DNA of 64,000 nucleotides from Mesorhizobium_K quangtriensis. GTDB taxonomy: Bacteria > Pseudomonadota > Alphaproteobacteria > Rhizobiales > Rhizobiaceae. Under the pieces are notes generated by a model. The model was not told where the DNA came from, did not search any database, and saw only the letters and a list, made by a program, of their open reading frames with translations. Below are positions 35,116 through 44,097 of the stretch, in pieces; position 1 is the first letter of the stretch; every line of letters begins with the position of its first letter. The position numbers were made by a program, and so were the translations under genes. The stretch spans positions 186,001 through 250,000 of the forward strand of contig NZ_JBEBMF010000005.1 of the NCBI RefSeq assembly GCF_040081925.1, written 5' to 3'.

Positions 35116-35382
35116 TCTTTCGTTAATAAAAAGCTAACAGCGAACGTCGAAGACGTCCATTGCAACTCGGCAACAGTCGGGGTTCGCGAAAGATATGGTT
35201 AACAGGGTTGGGTGCCGAAGGGGCCCGTAGCCTATTCGATCCGGTCCCGTTGCAGGCCATACGCACGCCAGTGGTGGAACCGAATGTCGCAGGCCGGCCG
35301 GCAGAAAGCGAATGAAAGCGCTTGAACCTCACCCTACTGGAGACGGGACACTATCGATCAGTGTCACTGTCTAGGGACTGCA

Positions 35383-35883
35383 ATGAGCCGTCGCTTCAGC
35401 CCATCAAATTTATTCCTAGGATCGCTATTTGTCCTGGCGGCGTTTTCATTCGACCAATTAACTAAAACGATCATCGCCGACATTGTCATGCAACCCCCTC
35501 GGGTGATCGTCATCACCGGTTTCCTCAATATCATCCTGAGCTACAATGAGGGTGTCAGCTTCGGACTTTTCTCGGAGATACTCAGGGGTCGACCGGAAAT
35601 CCTTGTCTTTACGTCCTCAGTGATCGTAGCCGGGCTGCTGGTATGGATGTCCATCGCGGGCGGGCGATTGGAGGCTGCCGGCCTCGGCCTCATGGCAGGA
35701 GGAGCTTCCGGAAACATTTTCGACCGAATGGAACGCGGCAAGGTCACCGATTTTATCGATTTTCATTTAGCCGAGTGGCATTGGCCAGCCTTCAATTTAG
35801 CTGATGTCGCGATAGTCGTCGGTGCGCTCATTCTTGTGAGCGGTTCCTTCTTAAGCCCGCAGCAGGACGTCATAGGGAAATAA
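35383..35883 (+). CDS. lspA: Lipoprotein signal peptidase II
   Basis: A 166-residue four-helix membrane aspartyl protease. The catalytic pair falls at Asp114 (SGNIFDRMERG) and Asp141 (PAFNLADVAIV), the same positions as in E. coli LspA, and Asn in LSYNEGVSFGLF is the conserved third region. It cleaves lipoprotein signal peptides after diacylglyceryl modification. LspA-like genes (pbrC) also occur in lead-resistance operons, which fits the Zn/Cd/Pb ATPase upstream. With lnt it gives two of the three lipoprotein-processing enzymes on this island; no lgt is seen. Confidence 0.9.
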   Translation: MSRRFSPSNLFLGSLFVLAAFSFDQLTKTIIADIVMQPPRVIVITGFLNIILSYNEGVSFGLFSEILRGRPEILVFTSSVIVAGLLVWMSIAGGRLEAAGLGLMAGGASGNIFDRMERGKVTDFIDFHLAEWHWPAFNLADVAIVVGALILVSGSFLSPQQDVIGK

Positions 35884-36017
35884 CCGCCGGGCCATTAGCG
35901 CGATCAGTCGAAAGGTCCAATTTTGGCTGGCGGCGCACTGTGGAATTGCTTGCAAGTCCTGCAGACGCCCAGTCGACCGAAAGCGCAAACTGCTTAACTT
36001 GTTCGCCTTTCTCTCTA

Positions 36018-38195
36018 TCAATTGCGCCGAGGGATCGTCTCAACTGGGAATATCAGCACACCACCTTTCGTTGCATCTTTCGTGCCGAGCTTCATGGCTG
36101 AACGGGTCGCCGGGGCCATACCGATATCCGAAAGCATCTGTGAAAAGCCTGGCGTGCTGCCAGCCGACCGCGTTACCGGCGGCACACCGCCCTGCTCGAG
36201 AAATTTCAAATCCTCGATCTCGCTCAACGCTGGCGCTTCGGTCAGCACAGCGATCATTCTTTCCATCCCGAAACTCGAATCTGAGAAGGCCAGAAGCGCT
36301 TCTTCAATCTTCGCTCCGCTGACCAAGCGCTGGGCACTAATGTGAGTGATCGAATAGTCACTGCCCACGTACAAGATGTTTATGTCCACCAGCTTGCTGG
36401 AATTGTTCTTCGCCAGGATATGCACCTGGTCGCCGGGGTTTACGACGGGCACTGCCGCGCCATCGAGCGGCTCGAGCCGCCCATCGGCTTCACGCTTTAT
36501 TTGGAACTCGACACTTACTTCTTCCGGTCGATAGTCAGACGCTGCCGCAAGCCGAGAAAGGCTTGTGGCTCGAAATATCTTGACCAGATTGTCCTCCAGC
36601 CCCTTCGAGAGCTTATCGGGTGCGGCGGCGTCAATCACGACAAGCGGGGGACGACTATTGTCGCTGATAGAGAGCTCGCCGGAAGTTGGCAGAAAGAAAA
36701 GTGCGGGTCGGTCCGAAGCTGGCGCGTTATCGCGAGCCACCTCGCTCTCCCGCAAAATTGCCAGTCTGATATCGGCCTCCTGAGCGGGTTCAACGAGGGC
36801 GACATTGAAGCGCTTGTCTGTGTTGCCGACAAGCCGGTCGAGCGCGGAGTTCACCAGCCTGACCTCATATTCGAGGCCGGGAAGGGCGGCGGGCCGCGAA
36901 ACCTTGAGTTTGAAGTCGACCGCGAGCTCGGACAAACGCAGATAGGCTCCAGCGGGCACTTCGGCCAACTTGAGGGCGGACTTGCCGTCAAACGCGATCG
37001 GTGCGACCTGGCTACTCAAATTCTTCGCGGACCGAACCTCCATGTAACCCAGCGTCTCCGATAGTTCCGATGCTGGAGATGGCAAAATTGCGAGCTTTGT
37101 GCCGGGCGCCAGTCGATGCAGAATTCCAGCCTGAATGCTCGCGGAATTTTCTTTCATCTCAATGGGCCATTGCATGACGGTATCGAGCTTCTCCATACCG
37201 AAAACGCGTGCGTCAAGATCGCCCTCGAAGAGAGGTGTCGGACGGCTACGCCCGTCCGCTCCGTACTGCTGCAAGATCGCCGCCCCCAATTGGCGGTAGG
37301 TCATGTTCGGGTTTTCTGCGAGTTTGGAAAAGATGGTGAACGTGAACAACCCAAACTTTTGAGCTGACGCGGCGCCCTTCGGCAGCGGCATCTCGGGTGT
37401 CGTTTCAATTGTCTGCGCTGCATAGAATGAGACGAGACCACCTTTCTTTATGGCCGTGGCGCCTGTCGGCACCGCAGCTGCGTCGATGGCGCTTTCTCGT
37501 AGATTGTCCATACCACGAGCCGTCGCGACGCCGGCGGTAGTCATCTCGGCTGCAGGTATGCCTAGGTCTGCAGGGTCGAGCTTCCGCTCTGTCACGGTGT
37601 CTTCGCCGACGGGAGCTGCACGTGTTGCCGTTCCTGAATTGCAGGCATCTATGACGAACCACACGAATGCACCTGCGTTGCGTAATGCATCGAGGGACGC
37701 GCCGATTTCATCGTCGACGAGCGCATTCGGAACGCCTGCGGCACGGTTTTTCCATTGGCCCGTGTCGGCGGGCAGGAAGATCTCGTCCAGGCCGTCGGTT
37801 TCGTTGCCGACTTTCATTTCCGGTTGTTGGGACCCGTGGCCGGAAAAATGTAGATAGACGAAATCTCCCTCAACGACCTTCCGGGCCAGTTTTGCAAAGG
37901 TCTGCTGAATTGCGGCATGTGTCGGAGTTGAACCACCCTCCATATTGTCTGCAAGGAGCGTTATGTTCTCTGGTGCAAAGGGTACAGGAGAATTTTTCGT
38001 CAGATAGTCTCGGATTAATGCCGCGTCATTGTTGGGACCGACCAAGGATGATTTCGGCGGCAGATTGGGGTACGACGTTGCGGCCACAACAACGGCATAG
38101 TTTGTTCGGGCAAACGCTGCTGCACTTTCTAACGAAATAATCGCAAGCGTAGTGCAAAGCAGCCTCACAATCGAAATTATGCGTTTCCAGCTCAT
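36018..38195 (-). CDS. Secreted caspase-fold (peptidase C14) protein
   Basis: A 725-residue protein from MSWKRIISIVRLLCTTLAII (38195; the longer frame upstream is unlikely) with a signal peptide to about residue 29. The catalytic dyad of metacaspase-like proteases is His120 (YLHFSGHGSQ) and Cys185 (WFVIDACNSG), in a p20-type domain of residues 30-260. The middle 300 residues are beta-rich with no clear family. The last about 130 (VPVVNPGDQVHILAKNN) resemble a DUF4384-type domain. Substrate and trigger are unknown. It is flanked by lspA and a CDF exporter, and by other periplasmic cysteine enzymes. Confidence 0.8.
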   Translation of the reverse strand: MSWKRIISIVRLLCTTLAIISLESAAAFARTNYAVVVAATSYPNLPPKSSLVGPNNDAALIRDYLTKNSPVPFAPENITLLADNMEGGSTPTHAAIQQTFAKLARKVVEGDFVYLHFSGHGSQQPEMKVGNETDGLDEIFLPADTGQWKNRAAGVPNALVDDEIGASLDALRNAGAFVWFVIDACNSGTATRAAPVGEDTVTERKLDPADLGIPAAEMTTAGVATARGMDNLRESAIDAAAVPTGATAIKKGGLVSFYAAQTIETTPEMPLPKGAASAQKFGLFTFTIFSKLAENPNMTYRQLGAAILQQYGADGRSRPTPLFEGDLDARVFGMEKLDTVMQWPIEMKENSASIQAGILHRLAPGTKLAILPSPASELSETLGYMEVRSAKNLSSQVAPIAFDGKSALKLAEVPAGAYLRLSELAVDFKLKVSRPAALPGLEYEVRLVNSALDRLVGNTDKRFNVALVEPAQEADIRLAILRESEVARDNAPASDRPALFFLPTSGELSISDNSRPPLVVIDAAAPDKLSKGLEDNLVKIFRATSLSRLAAASDYRPEEVSVEFQIKREADGRLEPLDGAAVPVVNPGDQVHILAKNNSSKLVDINILYVGSDYSITHISAQRLVSGAKIEEALLAFSDSSFGMERMIAVLTEAPALSEIEDLKFLEQGGVPPVTRSAGSTPGFSQMLSDIGMAPATRSAMKLGTKDATKGGVLIFPVETIPRRN

Positions 38196-38452
38196 GTTCC
38201 GAAGCTCCCAAGCCGCAGCGCCAACCTTAAGGTCGGCGGACAATGCGGCAAGAATCCGGATTTCATAGAGATCGCACCCTAGAATCCCTGCCTTCACCAA
38301 CGCGGTCACAAAATTTAAAACCTGAAGCAACGTGAGGTTCAAGCCGGCCCAAATAAATTTCTGCCTCGGCGTTGCGGACGTTTGACAAACAAGCACGCCA
38401 TGCCACTGTTCGGCAATTCGACCGGAAAACGTGGCCACGGGAGCAGGATAAA

Positions 38453-39373
38453 GTGTCGCAAGGCCACGGACAGGGAGCGCCCGCGGCTTCGAGCAAGACG
38501 GCAGGCGCGCGCTACGCGCGCAACCTCGCTTGGGCGCTTGGGCTCACCCTGACGTATTTGATTGCTGAAGTGATCGGCGCCTTTGTCACGGGAAGCCTGG
38601 CCCTGCTTGCCGACGCGGCACATATGCTGACGGATGTTGGAGGACTTGGGCTTGCGCTGCTGGCCATCCGCTTCGCTGCCCGTCCCGCGACCCCACAAAA
38701 GACCTACGGCTATCTGCGTGCGGAAATTCTGTCCGCCTTGCTGAACGCCGTCGTCTTGCTGGTGCTTACCATCTACATTCTTTTCGAGGCGTATGAACGG
38801 TTCACGAACCCGCCAGACGTGCTGAGTTGGCCAATGCTGATTGTGGCCGTAATTGGGCTGGCCGTTAATCTCGTCAGCATGCGCTTACTCTCGGGGGGAT
38901 CATCCGCGAGCCTGAATGTCCAGGGGGCTTACTTCGAGGTCCTCAGCGATATGCTTGGCTCGCTTGGGGTGATAGTTGCGGCGCTGGTGATCATGTGGAC
39001 CGGCTGGACGCTTGCGGATCCCATCATTGGGGCCCTAATCGGCCTTTTCATAGTCCCTCGCACCTGGCGTCTGATAAGTCAGGCGGTCCATATCCTGCTT
39101 GAGGGGGTTCCACCCAATGTTGACTTGAGACTTCTGGAAACGGCTTTGAAGGAAATCCCGGGCATCAAAGCCGTGCATGATCTTCACGTGTGGACGATCA
39201 CGTCGGGTTTGGATTCAATGAGCGGACATATAGTTGTGACGGACATGGGAGAGTCGCCTCGCGTTCTACGTGCCGTGCGCGAAACGATGAAAGACAAGTT
39301 CGGCCTCGAACACGTCACAGTTCAAATCGAAGATGAGAAAATGCGCGGGCAGGAGCCGCCCTCCCAGATCTAG
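38453..39373 (+). CDS. Cation diffusion facilitator (CzcD/ZitB-like)
   Basis: A 306-residue CDF transporter; the GTG at 38453 fits the hydrophilic start, but a start at 38372 is possible. Six helices and a C-terminal ferredoxin-like domain (PGIKAVHDLHVWTITSGLDS) are present. The first metal site is HMLTD in LLADAAHMLTDVGG. The second has E in place of the usual H (AYFEVLSDMLGSLG), a variant seen in some zinc CDFs. It should exchange Zn or Cd for protons out of the cytoplasm. It is divergent from the caspase-fold gene across about 257 bases. Confidence 0.87.
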   Translation: MSQGHGQGAPAASSKTAGARYARNLAWALGLTLTYLIAEVIGAFVTGSLALLADAAHMLTDVGGLGLALLAIRFAARPATPQKTYGYLRAEILSALLNAVVLLVLTIYILFEAYERFTNPPDVLSWPMLIVAVIGLAVNLVSMRLLSGGSSASLNVQGAYFEVLSDMLGSLGVIVAALVIMWTGWTLADPIIGALIGLFIVPRTWRLISQAVHILLEGVPPNVDLRLLETALKEIPGIKAVHDLHVWTITSGLDSMSGHIVVTDMGESPRVLRAVRETMKDKFGLEHVTVQIEDEKMRGQEPPSQI

Positions 39374-39392
39374 AGGACTGAAGGTACTCAAG

Positions 39393-39920
39393 GTGCCAAA
39401 CGCATTGTTTGTGTTTGCAGTCATCGCCGTAACATCGGGCGTGTTGTCAACTGCGCAGGCGCAAATCAGCAGATCTACGGAAAGACCGCCGGTTGGGACG
39501 TATCTCTGGTTTCCAAACGCGGCCGGGCCCAAGTCCGAAAACGAGTGTCGGGATCTTGTCGAGCGCGTCAAGCCATCACGAAAAAGGGTCGAACAGTGGC
39601 TTTGGGGCAGGATGCCAAATAGCGACCCAGGAACAGACGACTTTTACCTCGTGCTGACAGAAACCCGGATGGACCCGACTTTTTCGGCCGAGGGCGACTA
39701 CGATGCAGGCGAGGTGGCACTCGGACCGACGATGAATGGTGAAACTCCATTCACACTCGTCCCTGATGACCATCCTGACACGACTATCGAAGGGACGATC
39801 GTTGCGAATCCCAAAAGCCAGATTGTGGCGGTAACGCTCCGCGGTATCCCTCTTGATGACGGGCGGACCGACCGAACAGTTTACTACTGTCGTTTTGATG
39901 AGCCGATGACGGAAACCTGA
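39393..39920 (+). CDS. Exported hypothetical protein
   Basis: A protein of about 175 residues from GTG 39393 with a signal peptide (ALFVFAVIAVTSGVLSTAQA) and two cysteines (ENECRDLV and VYYCRFDEP) that could form a disulfide. No domain is recognised. It follows the CDF gene by 19 bases on the same strand, so it is probably cotranscribed with it. Confidence 0.6.
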   Translation: MPNALFVFAVIAVTSGVLSTAQAQISRSTERPPVGTYLWFPNAAGPKSENECRDLVERVKPSRKRVEQWLWGRMPNSDPGTDDFYLVLTETRMDPTFSAEGDYDAGEVALGPTMNGETPFTLVPDDHPDTTIEGTIVANPKSQIVAVTLRGIPLDDGRTDRTVYYCRFDEPMTET

Positions 39921-39958
39921 GGCGCCGGGAGGTCAATCCAGGCTAGCAGAACGATTGA

Positions 39959-40381
39959 CTACTCAGGCAGACGAAACTTCTGATGGCAGCTTGAGCAGGA
40001 CTGCCCAACATCCTTGAAGGGCACCTTCATTCCGTCGAGATTCCCGGCTTCGGACGCCGCTACCAGAGCCTTCACGGCGGCATCGAAACGCTCCATCTCA
40101 TCCTTGAATTCGTCCGCTTTCTCCCAGACCATTGGAGAGGCGCGACTGGGATGATCTTTGGTCGCTGAGGAAAACTGTTCGCGAGCTTGATGGCAGTTCT
40201 CGTGAAGTGCAGCCACGCCCGCGCGGGCAGTGGTCGCGTCGAAATCCTGGCGGCCTGCCAGCATCTCGCCGACCGTCTTCATGCTGTCGGCCATCTGTTT
40301 CATGGACGACATGCGTTCGGCCACGACTCCCATGGCGCCTTCATGCGCGACAGCGGGGGCGCCGGTAGTGAGAACGGACAA
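39959..40381 (-). CDS. Cytochrome c' lacking a clear signal peptide
   Basis: The 140-residue frame carries the C-terminal heme site CSSCH and four-helix pattern of cytochrome c' (VGEMLAGRQDFDATTARAGV, MVWEKADEFKDEMERFDAAV). Cytochrome c' binds NO or protects against radicals in the periplasm. The N-terminus is only TTG-initiated SVLTTGAPAVAHEG, which looks like the end of a signal peptide; the hydrophobic core upstream is missing, and the frame reaches a TAG near 40430. It is therefore likely 5'-truncated at the join with the ZIP gene, or decayed. Confidence 0.6.
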   Translation of the reverse strand: MSVLTTGAPAVAHEGAMGVVAERMSSMKQMADSMKTVGEMLAGRQDFDATTARAGVAALHENCHQAREQFSSATKDHPSRASPMVWEKADEFKDEMERFDAAVKALVAASEAGNLDGMKVPFKDVGQSCSSCHQKFRLPE

Positions 40382-40442
40382 GGGCAGATAGTCGGTATGT
40401 GGGCACGGCGCAGCTGTCGTCTTCTAGAGGATGGGAATGCGA

Positions 40443-41654
40443 TCAGATTTTCACGAGCATCGCCGTTGCGTACATGAATCCGACACCGAGGGCGAGACCT
40501 CCGAGAACCGGCGGCGAGAACAGCGCCGACGAACCGCGCCCGCTCGATCGCATAAGATACAAACCAACCTCGATAACCACCTGCAGGATCGCGCCAGCGC
40601 CGACGGCGAGCGCAAGGGCTGACCATTGCGGAGCGTAGGCGAGACTGCCGATCCACATACCTATCACTGCTGGACCTCCCGCAAGGAGGGCCAGTCCCGC
40701 AAATGTCCAGAGCGGCGGCCTCACCTTCAGGATTGGCGCGGCGATGCCAATGCCCTCTGTGATGTTATGGAGTGTGAAACCCATCACCAGGAAGGTCCCT
40801 AGCCCGGCCGCGCCGGCGGCGAAGGCCGCACCGATCGCCAACCCCTCACCAAAATTGTGCAGGCCTATGCCGAGCGCAATATAAGTCGCGAGCGCAAGTC
40901 CGGCCGGCCGGCCTCCCCGATGCGACACCCCCATAAGCAGAAGAAAGCTGGCGGCCGCCGCAAGGGCGACCATCACCGGACCCTGGAAGATAGCCGCTGA
41001 CTGCGCCGCCAGTTCCAGGCTCTCGACCAAGGCATCCACCAGCAGGAAGCCGAGCAGGCCTATCGTCATGGCCAGCAGGAAGTTCATCGTCGCCGGTCCC
41101 GCCCCGCGCAACGCCGGAAAGAACATGAGGCCGACGGCCACCGGCAAAATGCCGACAAAGGCGCCGATGACAGCTTGCGACATGAGATTTCCGGATGTCG
41201 CCACGGGCGTCGGCACGGCAACGGGGATGGGATGCTCGAAGGTTGCTCCCGTATTGGTCACGAAGGTCACGCGATGCGCCTCGCCGACTATCCACGGGAA
41301 AGGCAGATTGACCCATGCCGTGTCACCACGCTCGATGGGACCAGCGGGCTCCTGTGTGAATTCCCAATAGGCGGCGTCGACCTGAACCTGCGCGATAACC
41401 ATCTGCTCCGAACCGCCGGCGCGAACCAACAGCCGCAGGCCTGACTGGTCAAGGATCGTCCGCTCGACCGTCAGATTTTCGACCGGAGGCGCGCCATTGT
41501 CGAAAGCAGCCAGTGGATTCGCGGCAATCAGCCACCAGATCGCGGCGGCGAGAACAGCCAGCGGCATGAGAATCCAAAGGAGAACAAAGCGCCCGGCCAC
41601 AGGCGCATCAACCGCGCGCGCGTTGAGCTCTCCAGGCGTCAGAGGTTCGTTCAT
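40443..41654 (-). CDS. ZIP-family metal transporter with an extra N-terminal periplasmic domain
   Basis: A 403-residue protein. Residues 25-45 form one helix, then about 110 residues of beta-rich soluble domain (LTVERTILDQSGLRLLVRAG, AWVNLPFPWIVGEAHRVTFV), then eight ZIP helices. The ZIP metal site is complete: GLHNFGEGLAIG in helix 4 and FTLHNITEGIGIA in helix 5. ZIP proteins bring in Zn, Fe or Mn. The N-terminal domain is not part of ordinary ZIPs and may capture metal or dock with the multicopper oxidase, whose stop it overlaps by 4 bases (ATGA). Confidence 0.83.
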   Translation of the reverse strand: MNEPLTPGELNARAVDAPVAGRFVLLWILMPLAVLAAAIWWLIAANPLAAFDNGAPPVENLTVERTILDQSGLRLLVRAGGSEQMVIAQVQVDAAYWEFTQEPAGPIERGDTAWVNLPFPWIVGEAHRVTFVTNTGATFEHPIPVAVPTPVATSGNLMSQAVIGAFVGILPVAVGLMFFPALRGAGPATMNFLLAMTIGLLGFLLVDALVESLELAAQSAAIFQGPVMVALAAAASFLLLMGVSHRGGRPAGLALATYIALGIGLHNFGEGLAIGAAFAAGAAGLGTFLVMGFTLHNITEGIGIAAPILKVRPPLWTFAGLALLAGGPAVIGMWIGSLAYAPQWSALALAVGAGAILQVVIEVGLYLMRSSGRGSSALFSPPVLGGLALGVGFMYATAMLVKI

Positions 41655-42790
41655 GACACGGCCTCGACGACGTCGAACATGCCCATCCAGCCGAGCTCAG
41701 TGAACTCGGATTGGTGAGCGTGGAACATATAGAGGCCTGCCTCGTGATCCTGACTATCGCCAAAACTGAACTCAAGGATTCCGCGTTGGGCCTGGCACTG
41801 CATGATCAGGTCGACGGTCTTAAGCGTTGGGGTAAGCGTCGTGCCCTGGTCATAATAGTCGAAGAAATTGGCGTGCAGGTGGAAGGAGTTGATCGGGTCG
41901 AATTCGGTAACGTTGACCAGATAGATCCGCACCGGCCGGTTGCGAACGATGCGGATCGGTTTCTTGGCATAGCAATGGGCGATCGTATTGCACGCGTAGA
42001 ATTCGTTCTCGCCATCGAAGTTGGTATCGAAGGCATTCATCACCATCGCCATTTCCTGCCATTCGGCATTTTCCGGCGAGCCGAGCAGGCGCGAGCGCGC
42101 CGCGTCGGCGAGATCCGGGTGCCGGGCGGGATCGGGATCGACTACGAACAGGCCGTACATGCCTTTGTGGATGTGCCGAGCAAGCGGCAGCGCGTGGCAA
42201 TGATAGAGATGGCAGCCGAAAGGCTTGGCATCGAATTCGTAGACGAACTCCTCGCCCGGACCGATAAGGCCCGCTCCCGGGATCCCATCCATGCGTGCGG
42301 CGTGAATGCCGTGGAAATGCATCGAATGCGGGTGGGAACCATAATTCCTGAACACTATGCGAAGGCGTTCGCCTTCCATAGCCCTGAGGGCCGGACCCGG
42401 CACGCGACCGTTGAAAGTCCAGGCGGGAAACATGACCCCCGGCGCGATCTCGATCTCCTTGTCCTCGGCCGTCACCTCGAACGTCCGCAACCTGCGGCCG
42501 TCCGGCAGCGTGGACAAGATTCCGGTATCCCAGTCGGTCAGCATGGCGGTCGGGTCGAAACCGTTACGTTCGTTGTCGACCTCACCGACCGTGATCATTG
42601 CGCCATGGGCCGCGCGATGTCCCAAGACCGGAGCTGCGTCCGCCGCAGGTGGCACTTCGGCGCCATGGCCAGCCGGATGGCTTGTCTGGCCCGATGCTGA
42701 GCGGGCGCTCACAGCGGCGCCTGCCGCCGCGAGAAATCCCGCCCCAAGGAAGCCTCGGCGGCCCAAATCGAACGGCAGCCAGCGTTTCAT
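41651..42790 (-). CDS. Two-domain multicopper oxidase, Tat-exported
   Basis: A 379-residue enzyme with Tat-type signal (LGRRGFLGAGFLAAAGAAV). Domain 1 contains HSMHFHGIHA and HLYHCHALPLARHIHKGMYG, in which Cys, His and Met make the type 1 copper site. Domain 2 has SFHLHANFF and YMFHAHQSEFTELGWMG, which lack a cysteine. This is the layout of two-domain oxidases with type 1 copper only in the first domain. It should oxidise a metal or phenolic substrate in the periplasm. A ZIP gene follows and an MntR box precedes, so a role in manganese or iron handling is attractive. Confidence 0.82.
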   Translation of the reverse strand: MKRWLPFDLGRRGFLGAGFLAAAGAAVSARSASGQTSHPAGHGAEVPPAADAAPVLGHRAAHGAMITVGEVDNERNGFDPTAMLTDWDTGILSTLPDGRRLRTFEVTAEDKEIEIAPGVMFPAWTFNGRVPGPALRAMEGERLRIVFRNYGSHPHSMHFHGIHAARMDGIPGAGLIGPGEEFVYEFDAKPFGCHLYHCHALPLARHIHKGMYGLFVVDPDPARHPDLADAARSRLLGSPENAEWQEMAMVMNAFDTNFDGENEFYACNTIAHCYAKKPIRIVRNRPVRIYLVNVTEFDPINSFHLHANFFDYYDQGTTLTPTLKTVDLIMQCQAQRGILEFSFGDSQDHEAGLYMFHAHQSEFTELGWMGMFDVVEAVS

Positions 42791-42840
42791 TCAATTGCTC
42801 CAGGTTAGCAGGATCAAATAAGGAAAGCACCTAACCTACA

Positions 42841-42858
42841 AAATAGCAATGGCTATAA
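42841..42858. promoter_or_regulatory. Putative MntR box
   Basis: ATAGC-AATG-GCTAT with flanking A/T is an inverted repeat close to the E. coli MntR consensus (ATAGC-4-GCTAT). It lies 50 bases upstream of the multicopper oxidase and about 50 bases upstream of the mntR coding region, on the divergent side. Regulation of both by manganese is predicted. Confidence 0.65.
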
Positions 42859-42908
42859 TTTGACTGATTATTACCCAGAGAGCGGTGGGCCTATCCATAC
42901 TCAGGGAC

Positions 42909-43445
42909 ATGACCTATAGCTTTGGCTATGATATTTCGCAGCCGATCGCGCAGGCTATGGATGAAGAGATCGTGCCTACAGGAAACCCCGACGAAAGTCG
43001 TCCGTCCGCTCTCGTAGATGCTGACACCCAAGTCGAGAGCTTTCGCCAGACGCGCAATAACCGGCGAACCGAACTCGTCGAGGACTATGTCGAATTGATT
43101 GCCGATTTGATCGATCATGATGGCGAAGCGCGCCAGGTCGAGATCGCGCAGCGACTAGGTGTTGCTCAACCCACCGTGGCCAAGATGCTCAAGAGGCTAG
43201 CGTCCGACGGACTAATTCAGCAGCGGCCCTACCGAGGGGTATTTTTAACGGACGAAGGCAAGGAACTGGCGCGCCTGAGCCGAGAGCGCCATCGGATTGT
43301 CGAAGCTTTTCTCTGCGCCCTCGGCATAAGTCCTGAGACGGCACGCATCGACGCCGAGGGAATCGAACATCACGTCAGTGCAGAGACGCTCGATGCGTTT
43401 CGGGTCTTCGTCGGGAACGCGGCCGATGCAGAGCATATAAAGTGA
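42909..43445 (+). CDS. mntR: Manganese-responsive regulator MntR
   Basis: About 178 residues from MTYSFGYDISQPIAQAMDEE (an upstream GTG at 42885 is also open). The DtxR/MntR pattern is clear: RTELVEDYVELIADLIDHDG, VEIAQRLGVAQPTVAKMLKR, RPYRGVFLTDEGKELARLSR and ERHRIVEAFLCALG. It should bind Mn(II) and repress uptake genes. It lies divergent from the oxidase-ZIP operon with an MntR-like palindrome between, which supports a local Mn circuit. Confidence 0.85.
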   Translation: MTYSFGYDISQPIAQAMDEEIVPTGNPDESRPSALVDADTQVESFRQTRNNRRTELVEDYVELIADLIDHDGEARQVEIAQRLGVAQPTVAKMLKRLASDGLIQQRPYRGVFLTDEGKELARLSRERHRIVEAFLCALGISPETARIDAEGIEHHVSAETLDAFRVFVGNAADAEHIK

Positions 43446-44097
43446 GGATTCTCCACAGCCAGAGCAGTCACCCTCCTAGTCAAGACAGTCTTAATCGCAT
43501 GCACCAAGCAGCACTCGCGTGATCGCCACCGAAACCATTCGGCCCTTAGAAAAAACTTGCCAGACTGCACTATCGCGGACGAACGAAAAGTGAGGCTTTG
43601 CTGCAACGTTGTCATAGCGATGCGAGAAAACTCGCAGTCCACAGATTCGGCCCTTACCGTATCTGCTTTTTCGCGTTCTTTTAGCGCGTGCGCCGATCAC
43701 CTGCGCGGAATCGATATTGCACCGAGCAAGCGAGGATCGAGAGAATCTGGCGCGGCAAAGCATTCGACCCCCACGCACAGAGCCTCACCATCGTAGGAAA
43801 GGGATCAACCGGTGCATTCGAATAGGGCGCCATCAACATCGGCAATGACCACTTCATGATCTCCCCGGTTACCGGGACAGCATTCCATCTCGATGTGCGA
43901 AAGCCATACGTTCCGGAAGCGGCTTCGGTTCGTCCAGTATGGTCAATAGAATTCGACCCGGCTCGGCATAGAGTGCAGTGCAGCAGTTAACATATCGGGG
44001 TCATTGCGAGAGCAGTGCGTAGGCGGCCGAAAAACATAACGAACAGCGAACGCTGCTATTCGGCAATGAAACTACCCGTACCAAGGCCCATGGCGCC
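43446..44097. other. 650-base stretch with no firm gene
   Basis: One + strand frame has coding-like fragments on both sides of a TAG near 43825 (AFDPHAQSLTIVGKGSTGAFE before it and INIGNDHFMISPVTGTAFHL after it), ending near 43990. It may be a remnant of a lost gene; no start or family is visible. Confidence 0.4.

Noticed and set aside
41711..42700. 329-codon + strand frame
   Set aside because: It is antisense to the multicopper oxidase, whose copper motifs are unmistakable.
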